Shown: positions 7,341 through 16,419 of the stretch, piece after piece
How positions within the stretch are numbered: the stretch's first letter is position 1
Layout: each line of letters starts with the position of its first letter
Assembly (NCBI GenBank): GCA_963769945.1
Contig: CAVYOA010000020.1
Coordinates: forward strand, 1 to 64,000
Reading direction: 5' to 3'
Origin: WHSW01 sp963769945
GTDB lineage: Bacteria > Actinomycetota > Thermoleophilia > Solirubrobacterales > 70-9
Length of the DNA stretch: 64,000 nt
Position numbers and translations under genes: made by a program
The notes under the pieces: model-generated
Told to the model about the DNA's origin: nothing
What the model saw: the letters and a program-made list of their open reading frames with translations, nothing else
Databases searched by the model: none

Positions 7341-7607
7341 ATGGCACTCGCCGCGATTTTCGATACCTATAAGGCCGTCTCAATGCTCGAGAAGCGCGGG
7401 CTCTCGAAGAGCGCCGCGGAGGGCATCACCGAGCTCCTCAAGGACGTTACCGAGACGAATCTCGTCACGAAGAACGACCTGAGCAACGCCGTGGAAGATA
7501 TCAAGCTCGAATTCGAGCGTGCACTCCACCGGCAGACGTGGGGATTGATCGGCGTGATGCTCGCGCAGTCCGCCTTCACCATCGCGATCCTGCAATACCT
7601 CGGATGA
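7341..7607 (+). CDS. Small coiled-coil membrane protein, DUF1640-like, 88 aa
   Basis: The product starts MALAAIFDTYKAVSMLEKRG. It has a charged helical middle (ITELLKDVTETNLVTKNDLS, then VEDIKLEFERALHRQTW) and one C-terminal membrane helix (GLIGVMLAQSAFTIAILQYL). The layout of an N-terminal helix, the TK-DL motif, a coiled coil and a terminal TM resembles the DUF1640 / CCDC90 group. These are common in alphaproteobacteria and related to the mitochondrial calcium uniporter regulator; the assignment is tentative. From codon 33 on, the gene is duplicated in tandem immediately downstream. Confidence 0.65.
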   Translation: MALAAIFDTYKAVSMLEKRGLSKSAAEGITELLKDVTETNLVTKNDLSNAVEDIKLEFERALHRQTWGLIGVMLAQSAFTIAILQYLG

Positions 7608-7828
7608 CCGACCGCGATCTCCTGACCGAGGACGCCCTGCGCGACTTCGCGCGATCGCTGAAGTCGTGCTTTTTCGCACTGCTTACCATCCAGGCGATTG
7701 CTGGCCGAGCTTCCAGATCGCTCCGACCGCGAATGCCAACCCGGCTGCGATGGCCAGCGTGGTGTAGGGCCGCTCCTTGATCACCGCGCCGAGCTCGGTC
7801 GCCATAGTCCCGGCGCGCTCGCCCATCT
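7436..7828. repeat. Tandem duplication, copy 1 (393 bp)
   Basis: This segment recurs at 7833-8225 with a 397-bp offset and only about four substitutions (for example AATCTCG/AATTTCG and GAGCTCGGTC/GAGCTCGCTC). It contains the 3' two thirds of the coiled-coil gene and the 3' end of the convergent DUF883-like gene. Only 4 bases separate the copies. Confidence 0.95.
7683..7828 (-). pseudogene. Duplicated 3' fragment of the DUF883-like gene
   Basis: This is a copy of the last 48 codons of the intact gene at 8080-8301, ending in the same stop. It has lost its start at the duplication boundary (7828). It carries small substitutions, so it has drifted slightly from the intact copy. Not expected to be expressed. 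Confidence 0.8.
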
Positions 7829-7832
7829 AACC

Positions 7833-8004
7833 CCTCAAGGACGTTACCGAGACGAATTTCGTCACGAAGAACGACCTGAGCAACGCCGTGGAAGATATCA
7901 AGCTCGAATTCGAGCGTGCACTCCACCGGCAGACGTGGGGATTGATCGGCGTGATGCTCGCGCAGTCCGCCTTCACCATCGCGATCCTGCAATACCTCGG
8001 ATGA
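7833..8004 (+). pseudogene. Duplicated 3' fragment of the coiled-coil gene
   Basis: It repeats codons from about 33 to the stop of the gene at 7341-7607, with no start codon or promoter of its own. One substitution changes a leucine to phenylalanine in the TNLVTKN motif. Confidence 0.85.
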
Positions 8005-8225
8005 CCGACCGCGATCTCCTGACCGAGGACGCCCTGCGCGACTTCGCGCGATCGCTGAAGTCGTGCTTTTTCGCACTGCTTACCATCCAGGCGATTGCTG
8101 GCCGAGCTTCCAGATCGCTCCGACCGCGAATGCCAACCCGGCTGCGATGGCCAGCGTGGTGTAGGGCCGCTCCTTGATCGCCGCGCCGAGCTCGCTCGCC
8201 ATAGTGCCGGCGCGCTCGCCCATCT
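7833..8225. repeat. Tandem duplication, copy 2 (393 bp)
   Basis: Second copy of 7436-7828. Its right end runs on into the complete DUF883-like gene, showing that the unit was copied from the junction of the two convergent genes. Confidence 0.95.
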
Positions 8226-8301
8226 CGCTCACTTGGTCGAGGATGCCCTCGGAGTGCTCGTGCATGCGATGGCCTGTGGTTCGATAGTTTGTGTCTGCCA
8301 T
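8080..8301 (-). CDS. Small membrane-anchored stress-type protein, DUF883/ElaB-like, 73 aa
   Basis: ATG 8301 has an upstream GAGGAA ribosome binding site. The product has a helical, polar N-terminal part (EHSEGILDQVSEMGERAGTM), the IKERPYTTLAIAAGLAFAVG signature with one membrane helix, and the short tail WKLGQQSPGW. This is the usual layout of the ElaB/YgaM/YqjD (DUF883) group, which associates with ribosomes at the inner membrane in E. coli. The same function here is inferred. It is convergent with the coiled-coil gene, and its 3' end is duplicated next door. Confidence 0.7.
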   Translation of the reverse strand: MADTNYRTTGHRMHEHSEGILDQVSEMGERAGTMASELGAAIKERPYTTLAIAAGLAFAVGAIWKLGQQSPGW

Positions 8302-8569
8302 GACGGATTCCTCGGGTGAAAGCGTGGTCTCGGCAGGTCAACGCGGGGTCGCTACACGCGTTCCCCGGACGGGAAGATAGAGCGTCACGTTGCTTGCATC
8401 GATCTGCCATCGGCTTTACGGCGGCCCGCCAGCCTGAGCCGTCCGGGACCCTCGCGCAGATAGCAATGCCGGCGTGCCGTGGCATGGAATAAGCAACAAG
8501 TGACTGGAACGGGCGTCGCAGGGCGCACGTTGTGAAAACAATCGCTGCCCTCAACGCCAGGAGTTCGCC

Positions 8570-9067
8570 ATGTCAATCAAGACGATGGACGATTTGTTCG
8601 TCGCAACCCTCAAGGACATCTACTACGCCGAAAAGCAGATCCTCAAAGCCCTGCCGGGCATGGTCAAGAAGGCCAAGGGCGGGGAACTGAAGAAAGCGCT
8701 TGAGACCCACCGCCAGGAAACCGAGGGCCAGGTCGAGCGGCTCGATCAGGTGTTCAAGATGCTGGACGTTCCGGCGCGCGGCAAGAAGTGCGAGGCCATC
8801 GAAGGCATCATCGATGAAGCCAAAGAGCACATGGAAGAGATCGAGGATGAGCAGGTCCTGGATGCGGGCATGATCAGCTCCGCTCAAGCTGTCGAGCATT
8901 ACGAGATCTGCCGCTACGGGACGCTGATCGAGTGGGCGAGGGACCTGGGCCATCAGGATGCGATCCGGCTGCTGCAGCAAAATCTCGACGAGGAGAAGAA
9001 CGCCGACCGCTTGCTGAGCCAGATCGCCAAGGCTTCATCGAACCCGAAGGCCGTGGCCGCGGAATGA
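8570..9067 (+). CDS. yciE: YciE/DUF892 ferritin-like protein, 165 aa
   Basis: ATG 8570 follows CAGGAG. The protein is a four-helix bundle with the family signatures DDLFVATLKDIYYAEKQILK at the start, ETHRQETEGQVERLDQVF, and CEAIEGIIDEAKEHMEE, then a second pair of helices with EHYEICRYGTLIEWA. The Glu and His residues on these helices are those expected to bind a di-iron centre. DUF892 proteins are induced by stress in several bacteria; the exact reaction is not known. Length is normal. The stop overlaps a cinA-like remnant, as ATGA. Confidence 0.9.
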   Translation: MSIKTMDDLFVATLKDIYYAEKQILKALPGMVKKAKGGELKKALETHRQETEGQVERLDQVFKMLDVPARGKKCEAIEGIIDEAKEHMEEIEDEQVLDAGMISSAQAVEHYEICRYGTLIEWARDLGHQDAIRLLQQNLDEEKNADRLLSQIAKASSNPKAVAAE

Positions 9068-9159
9068 ACGCGTCACTTGCGCGGCGCGCCGAAGAAGTCC
9101 TCAAACGGGCACAGGCGCGCCGATTGACGCTCGCACCGGTCGAATCCTGCACGGCTGGG
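9064..9159 (+). pseudogene. N-terminal remnant of a CinA/PncC-type amidase gene
   Basis: From ATG 9064 about 32 residues match the start of the nicotinamide-nucleotide amidohydrolase domain (SLARRAEEVLKRAQARRLTL, then APVESCTAG; the usual form is AESCTGG). The similarity ends abruptly after TAG at about 9159 and the frame runs on without meaning to 9237. The rest of the domain is missing, so this is a truncated gene that once followed yciE in an operon. Confidence 0.6.
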
Positions 9160-9389
9160 CACGGGTCATTGAAGCAGACCGATTTCGCGACGGAGCCGCT
9201 TCGTGGAGACGTTCTTAGTCGGAACTCACCCTATTGATTCCGTTCTAGAGCGCGGGAGCGGAGGAGATCGCCCTGGTGCTTTGCGATCCGCCGAAAATCG
9301 GTGGCAAACGCCACCTTAACCTTCTGCAGTTTCAGCCTGGAATACTCGATCGCTTGGAAGGTTTTCCAATCCTTGGAGCATTGGCGAAG

Positions 9390-9785
9390 ATGAACCTGTT
9401 TAAGTCAATTGCCATCGTGTTCTTGTTGCTCGCAACCCCAGCTTCAGCGCAGCCGCCGATGCTGGAAGAAACCGATGCGGCCGAGTTGATCGGCGGGGCT
9501 GTGCAGTCCGCCGAGGGAATAGAGGTTGGCGAGGTGTCCGCCGTGACAATGAATGAGGACGGCGAAGTCACTGAAATCCGCATGAACATGGAACAATCTC
9601 TCGGGATGGGCGAGAGAACTGTGATCCTTCCGCGGGGTCGCTACCTCGTGTTGCGCGGCACCGTCGTTCTTCAACTGCCGCTCGAAAACGTCCGACAGCT
9701 TCCGGCCGTAATCGTGAGGGGCCGGCAAGCCGGCCCCTCCGAATTATCCGGCATACTGGTGATGACTATCGACGCTGCTCGATGA
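9390..9785 (+). CDS. Secreted PRC-barrel-like protein, about 131 aa
   Basis: ATG 9390 begins a signal peptide (MNLFKSIAIVFLLLATPASA). The mature part is acidic and beta-rich, with repeated strands (GIEVGEVSAVTMNEDGEVTE, then RTVILPRGRYLVLRGTVVLQ), which suggests a PRC-barrel type fold. The last 25 codons cross a strong GC hairpin at 9716-9739 and overlap the end of the convergent DUF1236 gene. Both other frames stop just before the hairpin, so the native end may be near 9,710 with a one-base error upstream. Function unknown. Confidence 0.6.
   Translation: MNLFKSIAIVFLLLATPASAQPPMLEETDAAELIGGAVQSAEGIEVGEVSAVTMNEDGEVTEIRMNMEQSLGMGERTVILPRGRYLVLRGTVVLQLPLENVRQLPAVIVRGRQAGPSELSGILVMTIDAAR
9716..9739. 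terminator. Strong hairpin between convergent genes
   Basis: GAGGGGCCGGC (9716-9726) and GCCGGCCCCTC (9729-9739) are perfectly complementary around a two-base centre. It lies 27 bases beyond the stop of the minus-strand DUF1236 gene and at the end of the plus-strand gene, so it may act as a shared terminator, although there is no T tract. Confidence 0.45.
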
Positions 9786-10825
9786 CAAGCGCGATCTTGT
9801 GACCTTGCGGCTCAACAATCGCTACACGGTTTTCGGCAGCCAAGTACTTGTAGCCCTTCACCTTCGGGACCTTTTGGACGACGGTGGCGGAGAACTCGAG
9901 CGACCTCCGCGCGGCTCGGCACTTCTGCACCTTCCGTCAATGCCCCCAGGCCCAGGGTGCTGCCATTGCGCAGGTCGACCTCGCTCAGGATGATCTCCCT
10001 TTCCTCGTCTGTGAGCACCAACCTCGCGGGGGTTGTGCTCGAAGGGCCTGCGGTCCTGTCCGACACTTCGATCACATCGACGATCTCATAGGTGCCCGGG
10101 TCGACGATGCAGACCCGGTCATCGACGATGAGATACCGGTATGAGCGGTATTCAGGCACGATCGCAATGACGCTTGCCGGCAACACCGCGAGGCGAACAG
10201 ACCGTGGCACCCTCGTTCCGACGTTGATGGAGAAATTGACGTTGGTCACACGGTTGACCTGCTTCTCTTTGATCAGCGTCTGGCTGACGTTGGTCCGCTG
10301 TTGTTGCGAGACCTGTACCCGCTCTTGGGCCGTGCTCTGAGCAGCACCCTTTGTGCTCTCCTTGCCGGGCTCGCGTCCTTTCTCAGCGGTGCCCTTCTTT
10401 GGGTCAGGCGATTTCTCGGCCGTGCCCTTGTCCTTGGGACCCGCCTTCTCGGTTGCACCCTTGGACGGTTCCGTTGACTTTTCGGCCGTACCCTTCGCCT
10501 TCGGCTCGGCCTTCTCCGCAGTACCTTTGCCCTTGTCCTTTGGCTCGGTAGACTTTTGGGCAGTACCCTTGTCTTTGGGCTCCGCCTTCTCGGCCGTGCC
10601 CTTAGTGGCCTTGTCCTTCGGCTCTACCGACTTCTCGGCGGTGCCCTTCCCGGTCTGCCCCGGGGCCTTCTCGGGCGCTGGCTGAGCTTCATTCCTTTGC
10701 TGCGACTGCGTTCCGGGAGCGCCTTGCATTTGCGGACCCGACTTCTCCTCGCCGCCCTTCTGTTGGGCGAATGCTGTGCCAGCTGCGAGCACGAGCGCAG
10801 CAAGCGATATCGACAAGCGTGTCAT
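9766..10825 (-). CDS. DUF1236 secreted protein with lysine/threonine-rich repeats, one frameshift
   Basis: ATG 10825 follows AAGGAG and starts a signal peptide (MTRLSISLAALVLAAGTAFA). Residues about 25-180 consist of some ten imperfect repeats of the type KDKGTAEKSTEP, highly charged and probably unstructured. After residue 185 come two DUF1236 modules. The first has YRSYRYLIVDDRVCIVDPGT and ends YEIVDVIEV. The second appears only after a one-base correction near 9,897: EFSATVVQKVPKVKGYKYLA, then ENRVAIVEPQ, ending VIEQRR at TAG 9768-9766. DUF1236 proteins are common in Bradyrhizobium relatives and are thought to lie in the periplasm or envelope. Function unknown. Confidence 0.8.
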
Positions 10826-11051
10826 GGAACTCTCCTTGAACGTTAGCGGGGCCATACGGCTCAGGAGTGCAACGACGTACGGCAATTAGAGTTCCTGTGT
10901 ATTGATCCGCTTGGATACCTCACAGTTAAGCCTGCGTGCACCGCACGCTGGGTGAAAGCCGGCTTCTTTAGCCTGGCATTGGGTTGCCAGACGCCGCGGT
11001 TTCTTAGTCTCGCGCCCTGGTCGGAGGATTGGACGGTTCGGTAGCTTGGCC

Positions 11052-11950
11052 TCATTCGCAAAAAGCACCGCGTCGGCGCGGCGCGAGATCGAAGTGCAGA
11101 TGGTTGCGGTGAGCCTCGTTGGCTTCGGGACCAAGCACGGTGCCGAACGCTCCGCACGCGCTTGCATGGATCTGCCGCAGAAAAATTGCTTCAGGCGCCT
11201 TCACATCGGCTTCAAGGTCGCGAATGGATCTCGCGTCGCCGCCGGCTGATTCTTTCGCTCGCCTGACAACGCCTGCGCCCGCCGATCGCGTCCGGTCGGG
11301 CCCCAGCCGGTAAGAACGTCGATTGTGCGTCCGTCCGTTGTGATGAACGCAGAAATGTCGATGGCATTTGCGAAGGAGTGTTCGCTCCTCCCCGTATTGC
11401 TTGTCCCAATCCTTTGCCGGCAGGCATAACCGGACGCTGTGACAATCCGGCTGATCGGAGAGCCGACAACCTCTCGCGCGTTGGCCTGCAGCTTCGTTTC
11501 GATCCAATCATGCAGCGTGGCTGCAATGCGGCAGTTCACAACGGTGGGCGGCATCAGGTCTACGCCCGCAACTTGCCGAACCAGAATTGGTGCGGCGGCT
11601 CCGCAATCGCCCGCGCGGATGGGTTTGGACACGTCGACAACGAGCCGTCGGGGAGCAAGCAACTCCACACATTCTTCGAGCGCACGAATGATCTCGGTAT
11701 CGGCCCACCGGTCTCCTTCAGGAGCTTGATTTTCCACGGGTGGGTGGTCGGTCTCTGCCGGCCGGTTTTGCGGAGCTGTGCGCTTTCGACTAGCGGGGTC
11801 GCGCTTACCTTGCGCATTCGAGGATCTCTGTACCGCTTCAGCAGGCGTCGAAACGGTAGATCTTAGTGCGATAAAGCCCGCAGCCGCTGCCAGCGCGATA
11901 GCGATCCCAGCGCCTAACTCTCGGTACTTTTGAAGGACCTGCAGGACCAT
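11052..11950 (-). CDS. Extensin-like C-terminal domain protein, one frameshift
   Basis: Probable start ATG 11950, with an N-terminal membrane anchor (ELGAGIAIALAAAAGFIAL); a GTG at 12037 with a nearby GAGGA is an alternative. A proline-rich linker follows. The Extensin_C domain begins at about residue 90: CGAAAPILVRQVAGVDLMPP, ASGYACRQRIG, EHSFANAIDISAFITTDGRT. The frame shifts near 11,225-11,255. In the next frame the domain finishes with FLRQIHASACGAFGTVLGPE and HLHFDLAPRRR, the conserved end. These rhizobial proteins carry a fold shared with D-Ala-D-Ala-peptidase-like VanY/peptidase M15 domains; a role in the cell wall is an inference from the neighbours. Confidence 0.75.
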
Positions 11951-12057
11951 GGAGGTTAAACCTGCGGCTCTGTTCGTCGTTCCTTTCGTGGACGAACGCG
12001 GAACACAGGCCGTGCTCGGATCGTTGATTCCAAACACTCCTCGAGGAACTCATCCCC

Positions 12058-13098
12058 ATGCTACGGCGCACGATCTCCTGCCTACTGCTTGCCAATGTCG
12101 TTCTCATCGCCGCTGTGGTTCCTGCGGCCTCGGCGCCAAAAAAGGCGACTGCGGGGCCGCCGCTATCGATGGCGAACGTCAATGACGCGACATGGCGCCA
12201 GGGCACACAGTCCACGCCGTTCCTCATCAAGCTGCAGGTCCTATTGGATCGCGCTCATGCGTCCCCCGGCCAAATCGACGCCAAGCCCGGCGAGAACACC
12301 CGCAAAGCCGTGGCCGCCTTTCGTGAGATGCAAAGCCTGCCGTCCGGAGAGAAGATCGATGAGACCTTGTGGCGTACCTTAACCAAGGATGACACGGAGG
12401 CCGTCCTTGTCAGCTATACCATCAGTGCAAAGGATGTTGCGGGGCCCTTTATCGAGAAGGTGCCAAGCGATTACCGGGAAAAGGCGAACCTCAAGCGGCT
12501 GGCCTACACCAGTGCTGAGGAACTGCTGGCCGAGAAGTTCCATATGAGCGAGGCGCTGCTGCGCCAACTCAATCCAGGCGTCGCCTTCGACCAGGCCGGC
12601 ACTGAGATTGTGGTCGCGAGCGTTCAGCGCGAGGACCTTCCCCGCAAAATCGCGCGCGTCGAGGTCAATGCCGCGGAGCAACGTGTTCGCGCGTACGACA
12701 AAGACGATCGGGTCGTCGCCATCTACCCGGCGACGGTCGGAAGTGGCGAGCGGCCCTCGCCAGAAGGCGAGTTCAAGGTCACCGCGGTCGCGGAGAACCC
12801 GACTTACAACTACGACCCCTCGCTCAATCTTCGCGGTGTCGACGTGCAGGAGAAGCTGGAGCTGCCGCCCGGCCCCAACAATCCCGTCGGTGTGGTCTGG
12901 ATCGCGCTGTCAGCCAAGGGTTACGGCATCCATGGCACGCCCGAACCTGAGGCCGTGAGCAAGCGGGCGTCACATGGATGCATACGACTGACGAATTGGG
13001 ACGCACTAGAACTCGCCAAACATGTCAGCCGAGGCACGCCAGTATCGATCAGCGGAGGTGCAGACGGTCGTGGCCGCGACAACAGGGCCAGCCGCTGA
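12058..13098 (+). CDS. L,D-transpeptidase with peptidoglycan-binding domain, 346 aa
   Basis: YkuD enzymes join the third residue of one murein stem peptide to another stem, or attach proteins to murein. ATG 12058 follows CGAGGAA, and residues 1-25 are a signal peptide. Residues about 40-110 form a PG_binding_1-type domain (LDRAHASPGQIDAKPGENTR). Residues 120-195 look LysM-like. Residues about 200-335 are the YkuD catalytic domain, with YGIHGTPEP and SHGCIRLTNWD. His306 and Cys308 are the expected active-site residues. Length and order are typical of rhizobial enzymes. It is divergent from the extensin-like gene. Confidence 0.92.
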   Translation: MLRRTISCLLLANVVLIAAVVPAASAPKKATAGPPLSMANVNDATWRQGTQSTPFLIKLQVLLDRAHASPGQIDAKPGENTRKAVAAFREMQSLPSGEKIDETLWRTLTKDDTEAVLVSYTISAKDVAGPFIEKVPSDYREKANLKRLAYTSAEELLAEKFHMSEALLRQLNPGVAFDQAGTEIVVASVQREDLPRKIARVEVNAAEQRVRAYDKDDRVVAIYPATVGSGERPSPEGEFKVTAVAENPTYNYDPSLNLRGVDVQEKLELPPGPNNPVGVVWIALSAKGYGIHGTPEPEAVSKRASHGCIRLTNWDALELAKHVSRGTPVSISGGADGRGRDNRASR

Positions 13099-13115
13099 AA
13101 TTGCGTGCCCAATTT

Positions 13116-13865
13116 CTAGCCGCGACGCGTCTTTCTGGATGCCTTCAGGGCGTGGAACTTCCGGCAGGAGCTCAACTTTTCATTGCAGCGCCCGCCAACC
13201 CGAACGACGCGCGTTTGCCTTGCCTGGACGGGCGTGCTCGCCACCCGAACGGTCCTAGGCAGGTCAGCCGGCTCGCGCGACACGTCTCGCTCGCTCTTCG
13301 CCAGAAGATCGCCCGCCTGCATACGGCGCATGAAAGGATTGGCCTTGATGACGGCAGGCGAGAGCAGCCGGACCACAGGCGTCTGTTCTTGGGCCTGCAT
13401 GACCCGCGCCGCATCAGCAGGCCCAAGCAGGTAAGCGAGCCGGAGGTGGGCAAAGGTGGGCGCGAGCCCTTGTTCCTTGAGGTAGCGAGCGCTGTCCTTG
13501 CAGAAGACGGCAGCCGCGCGTCGGCTCAGATCATGGTCCGTCCGCCGCGCAAGGATCTGGTCCTCGGACAGGCCGGCAATGTCGGCCTGGAAATGACGGC
13601 GCGTGATCTCCAGGAACGTGCTCTTGATGAACTGGAATGGTCCCAGGGCGGTGGATCTTGGATTCTTGGCATGCGAAAGCCCACCCGATTCCGCGGACAT
13701 GAGACGATCCAGGAATGCATCGAACTCGGCGGAAGATGCGGTCTCCACATACTTGTCTGCGATCGAGGTCGAGGCCGAGGCATCAATGCGCTTTCCCGTC
13801 GCGACGCAGGTAACGAACGCGACAGCTGCGGCCACGCTTAGGCCGCTCACTCGAACAGCACGCAA
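13116..13865 (-). CDS. Lytic transglycosylase-like protein, 249 aa
   Basis: The N-terminus has a hydrophobic export signal (VSGLSVAAAVAFVTCVATG). The domain starts with FLDRLMSAESGG, whose Glu matches the catalytic residue of SLT-type lysozyme folds. It continues with AKNPRSTALGPFQFIKSTFL, a variant of the usual G.MQ...TA/QFI pattern. Such enzymes cleave the MurNAc-GlcNAc bond of murein and leave anhydro-MurNAc. The tail after residue 190 is basic with two cysteines. It is convergent with the L,D-transpeptidase gene, 17 bases apart. Confidence 0.8.
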   Translation of the reverse strand: MRAVRVSGLSVAAAVAFVTCVATGKRIDASASTSIADKYVETASSAEFDAFLDRLMSAESGGLSHAKNPRSTALGPFQFIKSTFLEITRRHFQADIAGLSEDQILARRTDHDLSRRAAAVFCKDSARYLKEQGLAPTFAHLRLAYLLGPADAARVMQAQEQTPVVRLLSPAVIKANPFMRRMQAGDLLAKSERDVSREPADLPRTVRVASTPVQARQTRVVRVGGRCNEKLSSCRKFHALKASRKTRRG

Positions 13866-14089
13866 CTTGTGAAACCCCCAAGGTTTGGTTTGCCGCTGGT
13901 CGGTTAACGGACATGGCTCACCACGTCAACAGGAGCGCCGCGTTAAATCTCGGCAACGTTGGGACTACTGTCTAGCCTGAGATTGATGCTCTTTGTACGT
14001 CTGGAAACTTTGATCGCGCGGGCCGTTGTTCAAGAGGCCAACTCAACCCGCGTTGTCCCTCCAATGTCGAACAGCCACACCTTCAGGCG
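13866..14089. other. Intergenic region between divergent cell-wall genes
   Basis: The 224 bases between the transglycosylase start and the penicillin-binding protein start have lower GC than their surroundings and should hold both promoters. I see no clear -35/-10 pair or hairpin. An upstream in-frame extension of the plus-strand gene is not supported. Confidence 0.35.
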
Positions 14090-16135
14090 ATGCTTCGCCT
14101 TGAAGTCTGCTGGCGCAGCGCGTCAGCTGGTTGCGGCGGTTGCGTCAGACTTCACCCGAATGGCTCCACGACTAAGGTCGTCGACGAAGGGCATTTCGAT
14201 TCATCATCAAGTCGACTGCTGCTGGGAGCGGCAGTACTCGTCCCTGCCCTCGCTTTGACGATGCTGTGGGCCTTGCACCAAGTACCATTGGAGAAGCGAT
14301 CAGGCATCGACGGACTGTCAGTGTTGGTGGAAGCAGCCAATGGCAGAGACCTTGGTCGTGTGGGAGCACTCAGCGATGCCAGGCGGAGGGAGGATTTTCC
14401 TGACCAGCTGGTCAAAGCGGTACTGAGTATTGAGGACAGGCGCTTCTTCTCGCACTGGGGGGTGGATCCCTGGGGCATCGCACGTGCCGCCTATGCCAAC
14501 TGGACGGCTGGAAGCATTGTTGAGGGTGGCAGCACCATCACCCAGCAGCTTGTCAAAATGCAGTTCGTTGGCGGCGAGCGCAGTCTTGACCGGAAGGTTC
14601 GTGAAGCGTTCACGGCCGCGTGGCTTGACTTCCGGCTGGGCAAGGATGAGATCCTCACGCGCTACCTCAACAGCGTTTATCTCGGAGCCGGCGCCTATGG
14701 CATGTCGGCGGCCGCCCGGCTGTACTTCGACAAGACGCTCGGCGAACTGACGCTTGCCGAGTCGGCAATGCTGGCGGGCTTGATCCAGGCACCCTCGAGA
14801 TTTGATCCCATTCGCAATCTCGAGGCTGCGCAACGACGGGCAGCTACCGTGCTCGATGCGATGCGCGAAGCGGGAGCCATCGATGCGAAGGCCGCGAACG
14901 GCGCCAAAGCAGAGCCCGCAACGTTGAAGTTGTCGCCCACCACGGCACGAGCAGGGAGTTGGTTTGCCGATTGGATCGCCAAACACGAGTTGCCCAAAAT
15001 TTCGGGGTCGCCAAACCGGACAATCCGGGTTCGCTCGACGCTCGAACCAGAGGTCCAGCGGGTCGCCGAAAGGATCGTCAATGAGGCGCTGACGCGATCA
15101 GGTGATGCGCAGGGTGCAAGTCAAGCTGCGCTGGTCGCCATGCGGCCCGACGGCGCGGTGATCGCTATGGTGGGCGGCCGGAACTATGAGGAAAGCCAGT
15201 TCAATCGGGCAGCCGATGCTCAGCGCCAACCTGGATCAACGTTCAAACTTTTTGTCTACTACGCAGCCCTGCGCAATGGCTATTCGCCTGACAGCATGGT
15301 CGACGCTTCCCCCATCGAGATTGGCAGGTGGCGGCCCGAGAACTATGGCGGCCAGCAATTCGGACAGATGACTTTGAGGCAAGCCTTCGCTCAATCGGTC
15401 AACTCGGCTGCAGTCCGACTTGCGATGACCGTCGGTCTTGACAAGGTTGTGGCGGCTGCAAGGGAACTCGGCCTCGATGCCCCCCTAACGCAAGTACCCA
15501 GCTTGGCCCTGGGTTCCAACGAGGTCAGCCTGCTTGATCTCACAGGAACGCTTGCCGCCGTCCGTTCTGGTCGGCCTCGGCTCGAGCCCTGGGGAATCTC
15601 CGCCTTTAGTCCTGACGGTGGAGCATTGCGATCCCTTGGTCCCCCCGCCCAACAAGGCGAGCTGCCACAACGGGAAGCGCTAACACGCTTGCTCGAGACT
15701 GTGGTCCAGAGTGGGACCGGGCGAGCCGCCGCGCTTGAGGGTCAGACGGTGGCCGGCAAGACCGGCACCAGCCAGGATCATCGCGATGCCTGGTTCGTCG
15801 GTTTTTCGAACGATCTGGTGGTTGGCGTCTGGGTCGGCAATGACGATCGCACCCCGACCAAAGGCATCACCGGTGGAGCCTTGCCGGCGCAAATCTGGCG
15901 TCAGTTCGTAAGCGTTGCGACACCTCTCGCAGGTCGCGCCAAAGAGCCCAACGTTGTCGCAGTGACGCCGTCGACGATGTCCACGCCACCAGCCTCGCCA
16001 CAATGCGATCAGGCGGCATGCGCGGCCAGGTTCAATTCGTTCCGATCATCCGATTGCACCTACCAACCTTATTCCGGTGCACGACGGTTGTGCGAATTGC
16101 CTGAACGCAACTCTCGCCGATCGGGCCCTACGTGA
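14090..16135 (+). CDS. Class A penicillin-binding protein (PBP1A type), 681 aa
   Basis: A bifunctional murein polymerase and crosslinker. The membrane anchor is at about residues 45-65 (LLLGAAVLVPALALTMLWAL). The GT51 glycosyltransferase domain carries SIEDRRFFSHWGVDPWG, with the catalytic Glu near residue 115, and GGSTITQQLVKMQF. The transpeptidase domain has STFK (Ser383-Lys386), SVNSAA and KTGTS (about Lys557). The C-terminal tail holds CDQAACAARFNSFRSSDCTY, a cysteine pattern seen in rhizobial PBP1A-like proteins. The start at ATG 14090 gives an unusually long hydrophilic N-terminus; an internal start is possible. All motifs are intact. Confidence 0.93.
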   Translation: MLRLEVCWRSASAGCGGCVRLHPNGSTTKVVDEGHFDSSSSRLLLGAAVLVPALALTMLWALHQVPLEKRSGIDGLSVLVEAANGRDLGRVGALSDARRREDFPDQLVKAVLSIEDRRFFSHWGVDPWGIARAAYANWTAGSIVEGGSTITQQLVKMQFVGGERSLDRKVREAFTAAWLDFRLGKDEILTRYLNSVYLGAGAYGMSAAARLYFDKTLGELTLAESAMLAGLIQAPSRFDPIRNLEAAQRRAATVLDAMREAGAIDAKAANGAKAEPATLKLSPTTARAGSWFADWIAKHELPKISGSPNRTIRVRSTLEPEVQRVAERIVNEALTRSGDAQGASQAALVAMRPDGAVIAMVGGRNYEESQFNRAADAQRQPGSTFKLFVYYAALRNGYSPDSMVDASPIEIGRWRPENYGGQQFGQMTLRQAFAQSVNSAAVRLAMTVGLDKVVAAARELGLDAPLTQVPSLALGSNEVSLLDLTGTLAAVRSGRPRLEPWGISAFSPDGGALRSLGPPAQQGELPQREALTRLLETVVQSGTGRAAALEGQTVAGKTGTSQDHRDAWFVGFSNDLVVGVWVGNDDRTPTKGITGGALPAQIWRQFVSVATPLAGRAKEPNVVAVTPSTMSTPPASPQCDQAACAARFNSFRSSDCTYQPYSGARRLCELPERNSRRSGPT

Positions 16136-16419
16136 AATCAGCAGCAGCAAAGGAAGCCGGCCGGGAAACGGACCGAGCGCAGTCAGAAGACTCCTCGCTG
16201 GGTGAGGACCCTCCAAAATCGGGTCACTCACGGAGACCGCACGGTCAGATGTCATTGGGAGCCCCTGGCGCGAAGCCAGCACCCGTCTATGGATTTCAAG
16301 CGCCCCGTCGACCTTTTGGCCCCTCGATCTTCCGAAGCCTTGATCAGCAGGGCAGCTACTGAGCCCCGGCTTCCCGCCGTCTTCAATAGGCATTCTGCAT
16401 AGCAGTGAGAGGTGGTGTC
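16136..16419. other. Intergenic region, no gene seen
   Basis: These 284 bases separate two convergent genes. Short frames here have no ribosome binding site or recognisable motif. I see no strong terminator. Confidence 0.4.

Noticed and set aside
10273..10846. Plus-strand frames through the repeat region opposite DUF1236
   Set aside because: The minus strand has a signal peptide, ribosome binding site and known domain. The plus frames are the reverse of the lysine-rich repeats.
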